From: a virus
Reading direction: 5' to 3' (one strand)
Length of the DNA: 45,044 bases
Virus record (IMG/VR): IMGVR_UViG_3300046533_000107
Span: 1 to 45,044 of that record
The first letter of the stretch is position 1; each line of letters begins with the position of its first letter. The position numbers and the translations under genes were made by a program. The notes below the pieces were generated by a model. It worked only from the letters and a program-made list of their open reading frames with translations. It ran no database searches and was not told where the DNA came from. Shown in pieces: positions 39,252 to 45,044 of the stretch.

Positions 39252-39275
39252 GAAGGGCCCCCGAAGGGGCCCTTC
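39252..39275. terminator. Terminator-like hairpin 21 bp before the WhiB-like gene
   Basis: GAAGGGCCCC-CGAA-GGGGCCCTTC, a perfect 10-bp stem without a strong T run. Its placement between a promoter-like region and the WhiB-like start suggests attenuation or readthrough control rather than plain operon end. Confidence 0.75.
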
Positions 39276-39296
39276 TGTGTCCGGCGGAGGAAAAAG

Positions 39297-39944
39297 ATGG
39301 CAACGCTGAGACTGTTCAGTTCCCTAATGAAGGGTTCTGAGATGAGCTTCGATTACGAGCCTGAGTTCCAATGGCAAGAGGATGCGGCTTGCAGGTTCCA
39401 GCCCTACACTCTCTTTGAAATTGCGGGCAATGACAGCAAGATCTCCAAAGGTCTCACGGAGGTGGAGGTCAAGGATCTGAATGATGCCAACTTCAAGAGG
39501 GCCAAGGAGATCTGCAACACATGTCCCGTGTGGGACATGTGCTACACAACGGCAGAGCTTTCAGATTTCGATTGGTCCGTCAGGGCTGGCATTCTTCCTG
39601 GTCGCTATAATCCTAATCCGAAGGGAAGGCCCCCTCAGGGGGTCCCCTTCAGGGCTTCAGAGGATGGCAGGTGCTCAAAGGGGCATGACGCCTGGAAGGT
39701 CTACCCTGACGGGCACAGGCGATGCAGGACATGCAAGAATCTCCGTGATGGAGTGAATGAGAACGCTTGGCATCCAAGCCCTGACAAGCCCTGTAAGCGT
39801 GGACACGAAGGGCACTGGGGAACCAAGGCAAGCACCAAGACCCTGGAGTGCAAGGAGTGCAGGCGTGAGGATTCGGCCAAGGGTAACGAGAAGCGGCGGA
39901 TGAAGAAGCAGGCTGAGCGTGAGGCTGCTAAGCTGGCCTCATGA
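39297..39944 (+). CDS. WhiB-like Fe-S regulator fused to two zinc ribbons
   Basis: ATG 39297 has GGAGG upstream. Residues 27-105 match the WhiB family: Cys32 in DAACRF, then CNTCPVWDMC giving Cys73, Cys76 and Cys82, the 4Fe-4S ligands, and the VRAGILPG turn corresponding to the G(V/I)WGG tryptophan-turn. WhiB proteins bind the host sigma factor and reprogramme transcription in actinobacteria. The C-terminal half has two C-x3-H...C-x2-C ribbons (Cys126/His130/Cys143/Cys146 and Cys166/His170/Cys185/Cys188) followed by a Lys/Arg tail, a fusion not seen in ordinary WhiB proteins. The following nuclease overlaps by ATGA. Confidence 0.82.
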   Translation: MATLRLFSSLMKGSEMSFDYEPEFQWQEDAACRFQPYTLFEIAGNDSKISKGLTEVEVKDLNDANFKRAKEICNTCPVWDMCYTTAELSDFDWSVRAGILPGRYNPNPKGRPPQGVPFRASEDGRCSKGHDAWKVYPDGHRRCRTCKNLRDGVNENAWHPSPDKPCKRGHEGHWGTKASTKTLECKECRREDSAKGNEKRRMKKQAEREAAKLAS

Positions 39945-40777
39945 CTCTTTCTCTTCCGCCACATGTATCTTTCTCGCAGTTCTCTACCTACACAAGCTGC
40001 CCCAGATCATGGTATCTGGGGAAGGTACGTCATGCGCAGGAGCGCATGACTTGGTACCTGCCTATCGGTACCGCAGTGCATCAGATGATCGAGGATCACC
40101 TTGATTCTGACGCCACACTTCTCTCCGCCGAAGAGTACTTCTACCCACTCGTCTCCGCTCAGCTGGAGATCGAGCCCGACACGTCTCAGTGGCTGGCAGG
40201 GGGTCCCGAGAAGGACCCCGTGATAGAGGAGAAGGCCCTCCAGAAGGTCAAGGATTGCTTCGAGAGGGCCCTTGAGTTCCTTGAGGACCTGGATGTCTGG
40301 GAGGTGGAGTACGACGCCTCAGGCAGGCTTCCAGGGCTTGAGGTTGAGGTCAAGGCATTCGTTGACATCGTCGGAGAGTACAAGGGTAAGACCAAGTCGG
40401 CCCAGGGTCCCATGATCGTTGACTGGAAGACTGGCAGCAAGAAGCCTGGCAACAATTTCCAACTGGAGACCTACAAGGCTCTACTCATGAGCAACCTGGG
40501 GTTCGAGCATCATCAGCTTCCCTTCAAGGGCCTTTGGGCGATGCTCGACCCCGAGGCCAGCGTTGCGCGGCCCGTCGATCTCTCTGCGGTTGACCCCGCA
40601 GAGGTGGGCAAGAAGTATCAGAAGGTGTACGATGGCATGAAGTCCATGCAAATCCAGGCAAACAAGAAGTTTATGTGCAAGATGTGCTTCAACCAGGACA
40701 ATTGCATGGAGTACAGCGGCATCACCAAGCGGACGCTCCACTATGACCGAAGCCACATCGACCAGCCCAAGTTCTAG
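39941..40777 (+). CDS. Cas4/RecB-like Fe-S exonuclease
   Basis: The 278-aa protein has the PD-(D/E)XK RecB/Cas4 signature: His47 in GTAVHQMIE, Asp142 in KAFVDIVG, Asp161 and Lys163 in DWKTG, and QLETYK at about 174-179. Cys20 with Cys246, Cys249 and Cys255 (CKMCFNQDNC) should hold a 4Fe-4S cluster. Phage homologues process DNA ends in recombination or replication. It is coupled to the WhiB-like gene by ATGA. Overall motif order is normal. Confidence 0.88.
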   Translation: MTLSLPPHVSFSQFSTYTSCPRSWYLGKVRHAQERMTWYLPIGTAVHQMIEDHLDSDATLLSAEEYFYPLVSAQLEIEPDTSQWLAGGPEKDPVIEEKALQKVKDCFERALEFLEDLDVWEVEYDASGRLPGLEVEVKAFVDIVGEYKGKTKSAQGPMIVDWKTGSKKPGNNFQLETYKALLMSNLGFEHHQLPFKGLWAMLDPEASVARPVDLSAVDPAEVGKKYQKVYDGMKSMQIQANKKFMCKMCFNQDNCMEYSGITKRTLHYDRSHIDQPKF

Positions 40778-40785
40778 GGGACAGT

Positions 40786-40974
40786 ATGACCAGCATGAGG
40801 ACAGACGGTGACGCATCGGCTAAGCTGTGGGCCAAGCGTCTTGGCAAGCTGATCGATGCCATCAATGAGGATGATGGTGCGGTGTACGTCAACACGGACA
40901 CCATGGACATTGCTGTCTCCAAGGGGGACAGCGTCTGGACGTCGATGGGGAAGGATGTTTCGAGTGAACGCTGA
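40786..40974 (+). CDS. Small hypothetical protein, 62 aa
   Basis: ATG 40786 lies eight bases after the nuclease stop (GGGGACAGT upstream). 62 aa: helical N-terminus (AKLWAKRLGKLIDAIN) and a beta-hairpin end. Overlaps the next gene by 11 nt. Confidence 0.65.
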   Translation: MTSMRTDGDASAKLWAKRLGKLIDAINEDDGAVYVNTDTMDIAVSKGDSVWTSMGKDVSSER

Positions 40975-41095
40975 GGGCATGGAAGACCGGTATTATTTCG
41001 ATGATTGGGGCAGTTGCGCCTGTCACGATCCGGACCATGAGTGCCCGTTGGACGAGTGCCACACGGATGAAGACGAAGAGGACGAAGATGAGTGA
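40964..41095 (+). CDS. Acidic Cys/His-rich small protein, 43 aa
   Basis: A GTG at 40964 has GGGGAAGGA upstream. The 43-aa product has Cys and His spaced as CACHDPDHECPLDECH, a plausible zinc site, and a very acidic tail (EDEEDEDE). An ATG at 40979 is the other possible start. Unknown function. Confidence 0.6.
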   Translation: MNAEGMEDRYYFDDWGSCACHDPDHECPLDECHTDEDEEDEDE

Positions 41096-41189
41096 GCGCA
41101 AGTGCGCTGAGTGCGGTGACAAACTGCATTACTGGAACGAAGATCTGTGCGACTGGTGCGACGACAGCGAAGAGGGCGAAGATGAGTGA
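41088..41189 (+). CDS. Zinc-ribbon micro-protein, 33 aa
   Basis: ATG 41088 overlaps the previous 3' end. It has a classical double CxxC (CAECG...LCDWC) ribbon and an acidic end (DDSEEGEDE). Overlaps the next start by 8 bases. Confidence 0.65.
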   Translation: MSERKCAECGDKLHYWNEDLCDWCDDSEEGEDE

Positions 41190-41613
41190 ACTCGAACTCC
41201 GGTTCCCTAGCGACCAGCCGTATGCGTACTTCGCAGTCCGAGGTACGCCCGAAGAGATTCAGGCTCTCGACTTCGAGATGCTTGCCAGTCTGTATGTGAA
41301 CACTCAGTTCGCCGTGCTCAAGGGCACGGTGTCTGCCAAGGATGCAATCCTTGGGGCCAAGGCCGCACCAATCCCCGAGGGCGGCTTCGAGCCCAAGGAG
41401 TGCGCTGTAGGCGACTCGGTGGAAGTCGGCGGCACTACCTTCACCAAGCATTCCGAGGCTGCTGACGCCCTCTCTGAGGGCCTTGGTGGGGCCACTGAGA
41501 TCCCGGACGTCAACGCACCTCCGTGGGACAAGCCCAAGCCTGCCCCCAAGGCCAAGCCTTGGGAGTCCGAGAAGCCCAAGACCGAAGTCTCGTCCGACGA
41601 CTTTGACTTCTGA
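41182..41613 (+). CDS. Replication-associated acidic-tail protein, 143 aa
   Basis: The protein has an N-terminal folded part (YAYFAVRGTPEEIQALDF) with a Pro/Lys/Ala-rich linker and the acidic-aromatic tip SSDDFDF. Such a tail is typical of single-strand binding proteins that recruit replication partners, although no OB motif is obvious. It overlaps the next gene (TGATG). Could be an SSB or SSB-partner; assignment is tentative. Confidence 0.65.
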   Translation: MSELELRFPSDQPYAYFAVRGTPEEIQALDFEMLASLYVNTQFAVLKGTVSAKDAILGAKAAPIPEGGFEPKECAVGDSVEVGGTTFTKHSEAADALSEGLGGATEIPDVNAPPWDKPKPAPKAKPWESEKPKTEVSSDDFDF

Positions 41614-42203
41614 TGGCGTTCAAGCGGTTCTCTGGTAACAGGGATGCTATGATTCAACAGTTCCTAGAAGATGGAGAGATGCTAGTGACCACGTTCGAGG
41701 ACCAGTTCGCAGCACTGTTCGGCAAGAGTGTCGACGGCAAGTCGATCACGGACAAGAAGTTCATCAAGTACGAGAACCCCGGAGAGACCTTCTACTTCGT
41801 CATCACTGGCGAGATGGAGCGTACGCCGCAGACGATGCAGGTTGGCGGTGTCGACCGGGTCAAGGTTCTGGTCCGGGTTGATCCGAACGAGAAGATGAAG
41901 CCCTTCCCGATCGATGCGGTTCCGGAGGGCACTGACGAGAAGGACATCTGGCAGCCCCCGGGCGACGTCACCTTCCCGGTGAAGGTCGTCAAGCACACCC
42001 TTGTTGGCGGTAAGCCGGATGAGGAGTTCGAGGAGTTCGATACCAAGTGGGAGCTGCGCGCTGGCAACCGCATGGAGAAGCTTCAGGAAGCTATGCTTGA
42101 GGCCGAGATCGTCCTTGAGCCTGGCGTTCGGGTGATTGAGAAGCTTCTCGACAAGAACTCCAAGCCCTACAAGTACAGCATCAAGGTCGCTCCTCCGAAG
42201 TAG
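41613..42203 (+). CDS. SSB-like or DNA-binding replication protein, 196 aa
   Basis: A 196-aa beta-rich, charged protein with an FYFVITGEMERTPQTMQVGG segment and a Lys-rich C-terminus. It sits between the Cas4-like nuclease region and helicase and follows a protein with an SSB-like tail. I infer a single-strand or ssDNA-annealing role from position and composition, but no motif is diagnostic. The start ATG overlaps the previous stop. Confidence 0.55.
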   Translation: MAFKRFSGNRDAMIQQFLEDGEMLVTTFEDQFAALFGKSVDGKSITDKKFIKYENPGETFYFVITGEMERTPQTMQVGGVDRVKVLVRVDPNEKMKPFPIDAVPEGTDEKDIWQPPGDVTFPVKVVKHTLVGGKPDEEFEEFDTKWELRAGNRMEKLQEAMLEAEIVLEPGVRVIEKLLDKNSKPYKYSIKVAPPK

Positions 42204-42211
42204 AGTTTAAG

Positions 42212-42231
42212 GCGGCCCCTTCGGGGGCCGC
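42212..42231 (+). terminator. Hairpin before the tRNA-like gene
   Basis: GCGGCCCC-TTCG-GGGGCCGC, an 8-bp perfect stem with no T run, 8 bases after the preceding stop and 7 before the tRNA-like gene. It may be a terminator or an RNA-processing signal. Confidence 0.7.
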
Positions 42232-42237
42232 TGTCCA

Positions 42238-42309
42238 GTCCCTGTAGCTCAGTTGGTACGAGCACCCTCGCCAGAGGGAAGGTCGCAGGTTCGATCCCTG
42301 CCAGGGATA
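42238..42309 (+). tRNA. tRNA-like gene with an abnormal anticodon loop (Gly-like)
   Basis: A 72-nt cloverleaf: acceptor GTCCCTG with CAGGGAT (one G-U), D arm GCTC/GAGC with a 9-nt loop, T arm GCAGG-TTCGATC-CCTGC. The anticodon arm is odd: CCCTC-GCCA-GAGGG leaves a 4-nt loop, or CCCT-CGCCAG-AGGG a 6-nt loop, instead of seven. Relative to a glycine tRNA with GCC anticodon it lacks TT before and A after GCCA. It may be a degraded or edited tRNA-Gly, or a tRNA mimic. No CCA encoded. Confidence 0.65.
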
Positions 42310-42348
42310 CGCAAATGCACACAAATCTACCCAGAATCTAGAGGAATC

Positions 42349-42525
42349 ATGGGCGTTTTTATTCGACTGACGGGCAATGGGCAGATTGATATGCCGAACG
42401 CCGACTTCAACCACACCGTGACGGCATACCGTGCAGCACTGAAGGGCAATGCCACCTTCGACATTACAGATCTGAACGTAGTCATCAACCCCGCCCACGT
42501 CGTACTACTTCAGGAGACAGCGTGA
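42349..42525 (+). CDS. Small hypothetical protein, 58 aa
   Basis: ATG 42349 with TAGAGGAATC upstream gives a 58-aa protein with a beta-rich pattern (GVFIRLTGNGQIDMP, AHVVLLQETA). Unknown. Overlaps the next start by GTGA. Confidence 0.65.
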   Translation: MGVFIRLTGNGQIDMPNADFNHTVTAYRAALKGNATFDITDLNVVINPAHVVLLQETA

Positions 42526-42677
42526 CTGTTGAGATGGTTATTGAAGCCCTTCAGGAGTTCGTGAGTCGCAATGAGCACATGAAGAGCGCTGTCGTTACCA
42601 GCTCAGACTTCTTCAGTGTTGAAGACATTTACGTGGATGTAGATGAAAACGGCGACACCGTCGTGGTGATCGACTGA
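42522..42677 (+). CDS. Small hypothetical protein, 51 aa
   Basis: GTG 42522 (AGGAGACAGC upstream) gives 51 residues, acidic, ending VDENGDTVVVID. It directly precedes and overlaps the ATPase gene (TGATG). Possibly a helicase partner; no evidence beyond position. Confidence 0.65.
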   Translation: MTVEMVIEALQEFVSRNEHMKSAVVTSSDFFSVEDIYVDVDENGDTVVVID

Positions 42678-43510
42678 TGAAGACACTGCACAACACGGTC
42701 ATGCGAGGAGTGTCGGCAGGTGAACCACTGCCTTCTCCATGGCCTGCCTTCTCTGAGAACAAGATGGACTTCAGGCGTGGCTCCATTTCCATGATTGCCG
42801 GTCCGCCCGGCAGCATGAAGACCGTTCTTGCCCTCAATATCGTCCGCCGGATGGGCCAGCAGGTTCCCACGCTGTACCATTCTTCGGACTCCGATGACTT
42901 TACGGTAGCGAGCCGTGCGCTCGCCATGCATCAAGGCATTCAGACATCCGAGGCGGAGACGGAGGTGATGCTCCAGACCAAGGCTGCTTACGATGCCCTT
43001 CGGGAGTATCGCCACGTGCGCTGGTCGTTCATGTCCAGTCCTACGCTGGAACACATGTGGCGTGAGGCTGAGGCGTACCGCACCATGAAGGGTACGTATC
43101 CTCACCACACCATCATTGACATTATGATGGACATCGACTACGAGGGCGCCGGTGAACAGAACTATTGGGCCCTCATGGCAGAGCTTAAGGACATGGCGCG
43201 TGAGCAAGAGACTGCAATCACCATCGTTCATCACACTTCTGAGAGCGCAAAGGGTGGATCTCCCCCTCCGCGTTCCGCGATCATGGGGAAGGCGAATCAA
43301 TTGCCGACTCTCATTCTCACTCTTTGGGGTGACTCGCACCGTGGGACTCTGGACGTGGCCACAGTCAAGAATCGTTTCGGTCCTCAGGATGCAATGGGGA
43401 AGAAGTACCTCACAATGAAGGCCGACCCCGCGATGTGCTTCATTGAGGAGTCGGAAGAGAAGCCGATGCTGTTCGACTCGACCAAGGTAGACGACGACTG
43501 GGATGAGTGA
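42677..43510 (+). CDS. DnaB/RecA-fold ATPase, putative replicative helicase
   Basis: The 277-aa protein has a P-loop ATPase of the RecA/DnaB type: Walker A AGPPGSMKT at 41-49, Walker B IIDIMMDID at about 146-154, and the later TIVHHTSES (residues 183-190) and GKANQLPTLILTL motifs typical of the helicase core. It lacks the N-terminal domain of full DnaB and so resembles short phage helicase or recombinase ATPases (KaiC/RadA-like). It would be the motor acting with the split primase. Confidence 0.8.
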   Translation: MKTLHNTVMRGVSAGEPLPSPWPAFSENKMDFRRGSISMIAGPPGSMKTVLALNIVRRMGQQVPTLYHSSDSDDFTVASRALAMHQGIQTSEAETEVMLQTKAAYDALREYRHVRWSFMSSPTLEHMWREAEAYRTMKGTYPHHTIIDIMMDIDYEGAGEQNYWALMAELKDMAREQETAITIVHHTSESAKGGSPPPRSAIMGKANQLPTLILTLWGDSHRGTLDVATVKNRFGPQDAMGKKYLTMKADPAMCFIEESEEKPMLFDSTKVDDDWDE

Positions 43511-43512
43511 AG

Positions 43513-43605
43513 ATGTGTTGTGACAAGCCCTGCCTGACACCTCATTGGTGGAATGGCGTGTACGGATACCTCTGCATCAACTGCCAGCAGTGGAGGCAGG
43601 CGTGA
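43513..43605 (+). CDS. Cys-rich micro-protein, 30 aa
   Basis: A 30-codon frame, two bases after the ATPase stop, with MCCDKPC and CINCQQW, four to five Cys that could form a zinc knuckle. Ribosome-binding site is weak (GGATGAGTGAAG). Overlaps the next start (GTGA). Confidence 0.5.
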   Translation: MCCDKPCLTPHWWNGVYGYLCINCQQWRQA

Positions 43606-43847
43606 CCATCAATCGATGGGGATGGGACACCAGCCTGGACGATCCGCCGGTAGTTCTGTGGCGGATTGTGGATGACGAGACGCTTGAGTGGATTCGATCC
43701 ACCATGAATCACGCAGGTTCGGCCAGCCTCAAGCCTGGCTGCATTTGCGGGATGGACGAGAGGCGGCGTGAGATGATCCGTCGGGGTCATTACTCTCTGC
43801 ACGGCAAGCCCGGAGGGGCTTGCGCCAGACATCCGGAGGGGAAGTAA
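43602..43847 (+). CDS. Hypothetical protein, 81 aa
   Basis: GTG 43602 has GGAGG about 6 nt upstream and gives an 81-aa product with a C-terminal Cys-containing part (LKPGCICGMDERRR, GGACARHPEGK) and an N-terminal Trp-rich section. A small zinc site with Cys/His is possible. Overlaps the micro-ORF by TAATG. Confidence 0.65.
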   Translation: MTINRWGWDTSLDDPPVVLWRIVDDETLEWIRSTMNHAGSASLKPGCICGMDERRREMIRRGHYSLHGKPGGACARHPEGK

Positions 43848-43894
43848 TGCCGAACTGCTGGTGTGGTAGGGAGTACCCGTGTCTGCTGCACTGA
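43847..43894 (+). CDS. Micro-ORF, 15 aa, CxC motif
   Basis: ATG 43847 overlaps the previous stop and has a very good GGAGGGG 6 nt upstream. It encodes MPNCWCGREYPCLLH. Its 3' half overlaps the endonuclease VII start. It may be a leader peptide controlling the endonuclease, or a real Cys-peptide. Confidence 0.45.
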   Translation: MPNCWCGREYPCLLH

Positions 43895-44283
43895 AATCTT
43901 GCAAGGACTGCGGATCGGGGACTCGGAAGCTCAGCCCTCCCGGCCCAAGGTGCGCCTCATGCCACAGGGCCGCCAAGGCGGCCCGTAAGGACGCCTCTCA
44001 CGAGCTGTATGTACTGAAGACGTACGGACTCAAGGCTGGTCAGTATCAAGCCCTCTACGAAGCGCAGGGAGGCGCGTGCTACATCTGCCAGAGGGCCAAG
44101 GGCCTGACCAAGAAGCTCTCAGTTGACCACGATCATGCGACCGGGTATGTTCGGGGCCTGCTATGCGGTCCGTGCAACAAGATCCTCGGTCACTTCAGGG
44201 ACAGTAAGACCGCAGCTTATCGAGCGTTCAACTATCTGGTTGAACCTCCAGCATTCGGAGTAATCGGAAAGGTCAAGCCATGA
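43879..44283 (+). CDS. Recombination endonuclease VII
   Basis: The 134-aa protein has the endonuclease VII (His-Me finger) signature: CKDCGSGT and CASCHRA zinc-type Cys pairs in the N-terminus, then ACYICQRAKG, LSVDHDHATGYVRGLLC and GPCNKILGHFRD. It resolves branched DNA before packaging and may degrade host DNA. The start is a GTG at 43879 with GGGAG 6 nt upstream, inside the micro-ORF. The length is typical for phage members. Confidence 0.92.
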   Translation: MSAALKSCKDCGSGTRKLSPPGPRCASCHRAAKAARKDASHELYVLKTYGLKAGQYQALYEAQGGACYICQRAKGLTKKLSVDHDHATGYVRGLLCGPCNKILGHFRDSKTAAYRAFNYLVEPPAFGVIGKVKP

Positions 44284-44471
44284 TGGTCCACGCGGAAATC
44301 AATCGATACCAGCTTGCGCAGAGTGTTGCCGAAGACTGGGAGATGCGGAAGGGAAACTATCTTCAGCTCATCAACTTCATCGTTGACATCGATGAGGAAG
44401 TGTGCGACCTCCAGTTCACGATCGCCCTCCGCGATCGTCTCAACCTGATCATCGAGACGGAGAATGAGTAA
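44280..44471 (+). CDS. Small acidic hypothetical protein, 63 aa
   Basis: ATG 44280 overlaps the endonuclease stop by ATGA. 63 aa, helical, acidic (INFIVDIDEEVCDLQFTIAL). Unknown. Confidence 0.7.
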   Translation: MMVHAEINRYQLAQSVAEDWEMRKGNYLQLINFIVDIDEEVCDLQFTIALRDRLNLIIETENE

Positions 44472-44668
44472 TGCTGCCTGACAGGATTCGAGAAAAGCTG
44501 ATCACTCAGGTTGTTGAGTACTTCGAGTGCGAGGATTCCGGCCTGAAGCTTGCCGCACTGGATCTTCAGGATGCTGGCTGGGGATGGCTACAGATGCGCC
44601 CGCTGCTGGTCAGGGTCTTCAATGCAGGCTATGGCGAAGGTGTCGCGAAGGCGGAGAGTGAGCAGTGA
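44471..44668 (+). CDS. Small helical hypothetical protein, 65 aa
   Basis: ATG 44471 overlaps the previous stop (TAATG). 65 aa, helical with Trp and Gly (LALDLQDAGWGWLQMR-like). Overlaps the next start by GTGA. Confidence 0.7.
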   Translation: MLPDRIREKLITQVVEYFECEDSGLKLAALDLQDAGWGWLQMRPLLVRVFNAGYGEGVAKAESEQ

Positions 44669-44871
44669 CGGACGGGCAGAGCATCGAGTTCAGCAAGAAC
44701 GATCTCTCCCTGATAGAGGACATGCTTGACCTGATGGCTGACAGGCTCGTCCATTACGAGGGCGGGGGCGGAGAGATGGACTGGAGTGTTGAAGATTGGT
44801 ATGACTTCTGGGACATGTACGCTCGATTCCGCAAGGCCGCAAAGGCGGCCGGGCGTTGGCGGGCACGATGA
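44665..44871 (+). CDS. Small hypothetical protein, 68 aa
   Basis: GTG 44665 overlaps the previous stop. 68 aa with a Gly-rich loop (YEGGGGEMDWSVEDWYDFW) and a basic helical tail. Overlaps the next gene by four bases. Confidence 0.65.
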   Translation: MTDGQSIEFSKNDLSLIEDMLDLMADRLVHYEGGGGEMDWSVEDWYDFWDMYARFRKAAKAAGRWRAR

Positions 44872-45044
44872 ATGACCAGGAAGCGCGCGACTATCATCGC
44901 GCGATGCATGAAGCCTACGACAACAAGGTTAAGAGCGTCGATCTCAACCGAGAGCTGGACAGTTACAAGTCCGAGAACCAGAAGCTCAAGGATCAGATTG
45001 CCCTCATGAAGAAGGCGGGCACGCTCTCCGAGGCTAAGCAGATT
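44868..45044 (+). CDS. Coiled-coil hypothetical protein (5' part; continues at position 1)
   Basis: ATG 44868 overlaps the previous stop (ATGA). The first 14 codons (44868-44909) are unique; from 44910 the sequence repeats position 1 onward. Joined with 1-390 it is one uninterrupted gene of about 143 aa. Confidence 0.8.
   Translation, partial: MNDQEARDYHRAMHEAYDNKVKSVDLNRELDSYKSENQKLKDQIALMKKAGTLSEAKQI
44910..45044. repeat. Right copy of the 135-bp end overlap
   Basis: Equals 1-135 except A at 45036 against C at 127. The first 126 bases match exactly. See the left copy for interpretation. Confidence 0.9.

Noticed and set aside
1-45044. CRISPR array or insertion sequence
   Set aside because: I saw no regularly spaced direct repeats of 25-40 bases and no transposase. 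The repeats in 32-35 kb are intergenic RNA elements with different spacers, including whole genes.

Overview
The window is the essentially complete, circularly permuted genome of a tailed, lytic-looking double-stranded DNA phage of an actinobacterium. Its last 135 bases repeat its first 135 with a single mismatch, and the reading frame that runs off the right edge continues in phase at the left edge, so the unit is about 44,909 bp. An actinobacterial (Streptomyces-like) host is an inference from a WhiB-like Fe-S regulator, the high-GC codon use, DnaA-box-like sites and the style of the tail-fibre, NlpC/P60 and lysozyme genes. No integrase, repressor, tape-measure, tail-tube or sheath gene was recognised. 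An N4-gp56-type capsid protein, a 1,740-residue virion protein and two virion peptidoglycan hydrolases suggest a short-tailed (podovirus-like) particle, but this is inferred.

Layout. (1) 38,420-45,044 continuing into 1-4,031, plus strand: replication and nucleotide metabolism. It holds a WhiB/zinc-ribbon fusion, a Cas4/RecB-type Fe-S nuclease, an SSB-like pair, an odd tRNA-like gene, a DnaB/RecA-fold ATPase, endonuclease VII, a primase split into zinc-finger and TOPRIM genes, a deoxycytidylate-type deaminase and two MazG/DUF1599-like proteins. Many tiny genes are chained by ATGA, TGATG or TAATG overlaps. (2) 4,119-29,656, minus strand: the late operon. Read in its own direction it is large terminase (with N-terminal HTH), an Acb2/Tad1-like anti-defence protein, amidase endolysin, portal, small proteins, the 1,740-aa protein, NlpC/P60 and lysozyme virion proteins, tRNA-Asn, scaffold, major capsid, decoration and tail-fibre genes, and membrane proteins that may be holins. 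(3) 29,657-32,048: a 2.4 kb gene-free divergent region. Its left half has hairpins and DnaA-box-like sites; its right half (about 30,915-31,855) looks like a large, highly structured non-coding RNA. (4) 32,049-36,879, plus strand: a cassette region of small unknown genes. Seven share a near-identical GGGAGAGAGA leader, and the gaps carry a repeated closed-stem RNA element with compensatory base changes. (5) 36,940-38,393, minus strand: a sigma-factor-like gene and a metallophosphoesterase.

How it works together (inference). There is no recognisable DNA polymerase. The phage brings primase, helicase-like ATPase, SSB-like and nuclease functions and probably recruits the host polymerase, perhaps from the DnaA-box-rich region. 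The sigma-like and WhiB-like proteins are candidates for timing early versus late transcription. The Acb2/Tad1-like protein would blunt CBASS or Thoeris signalling.
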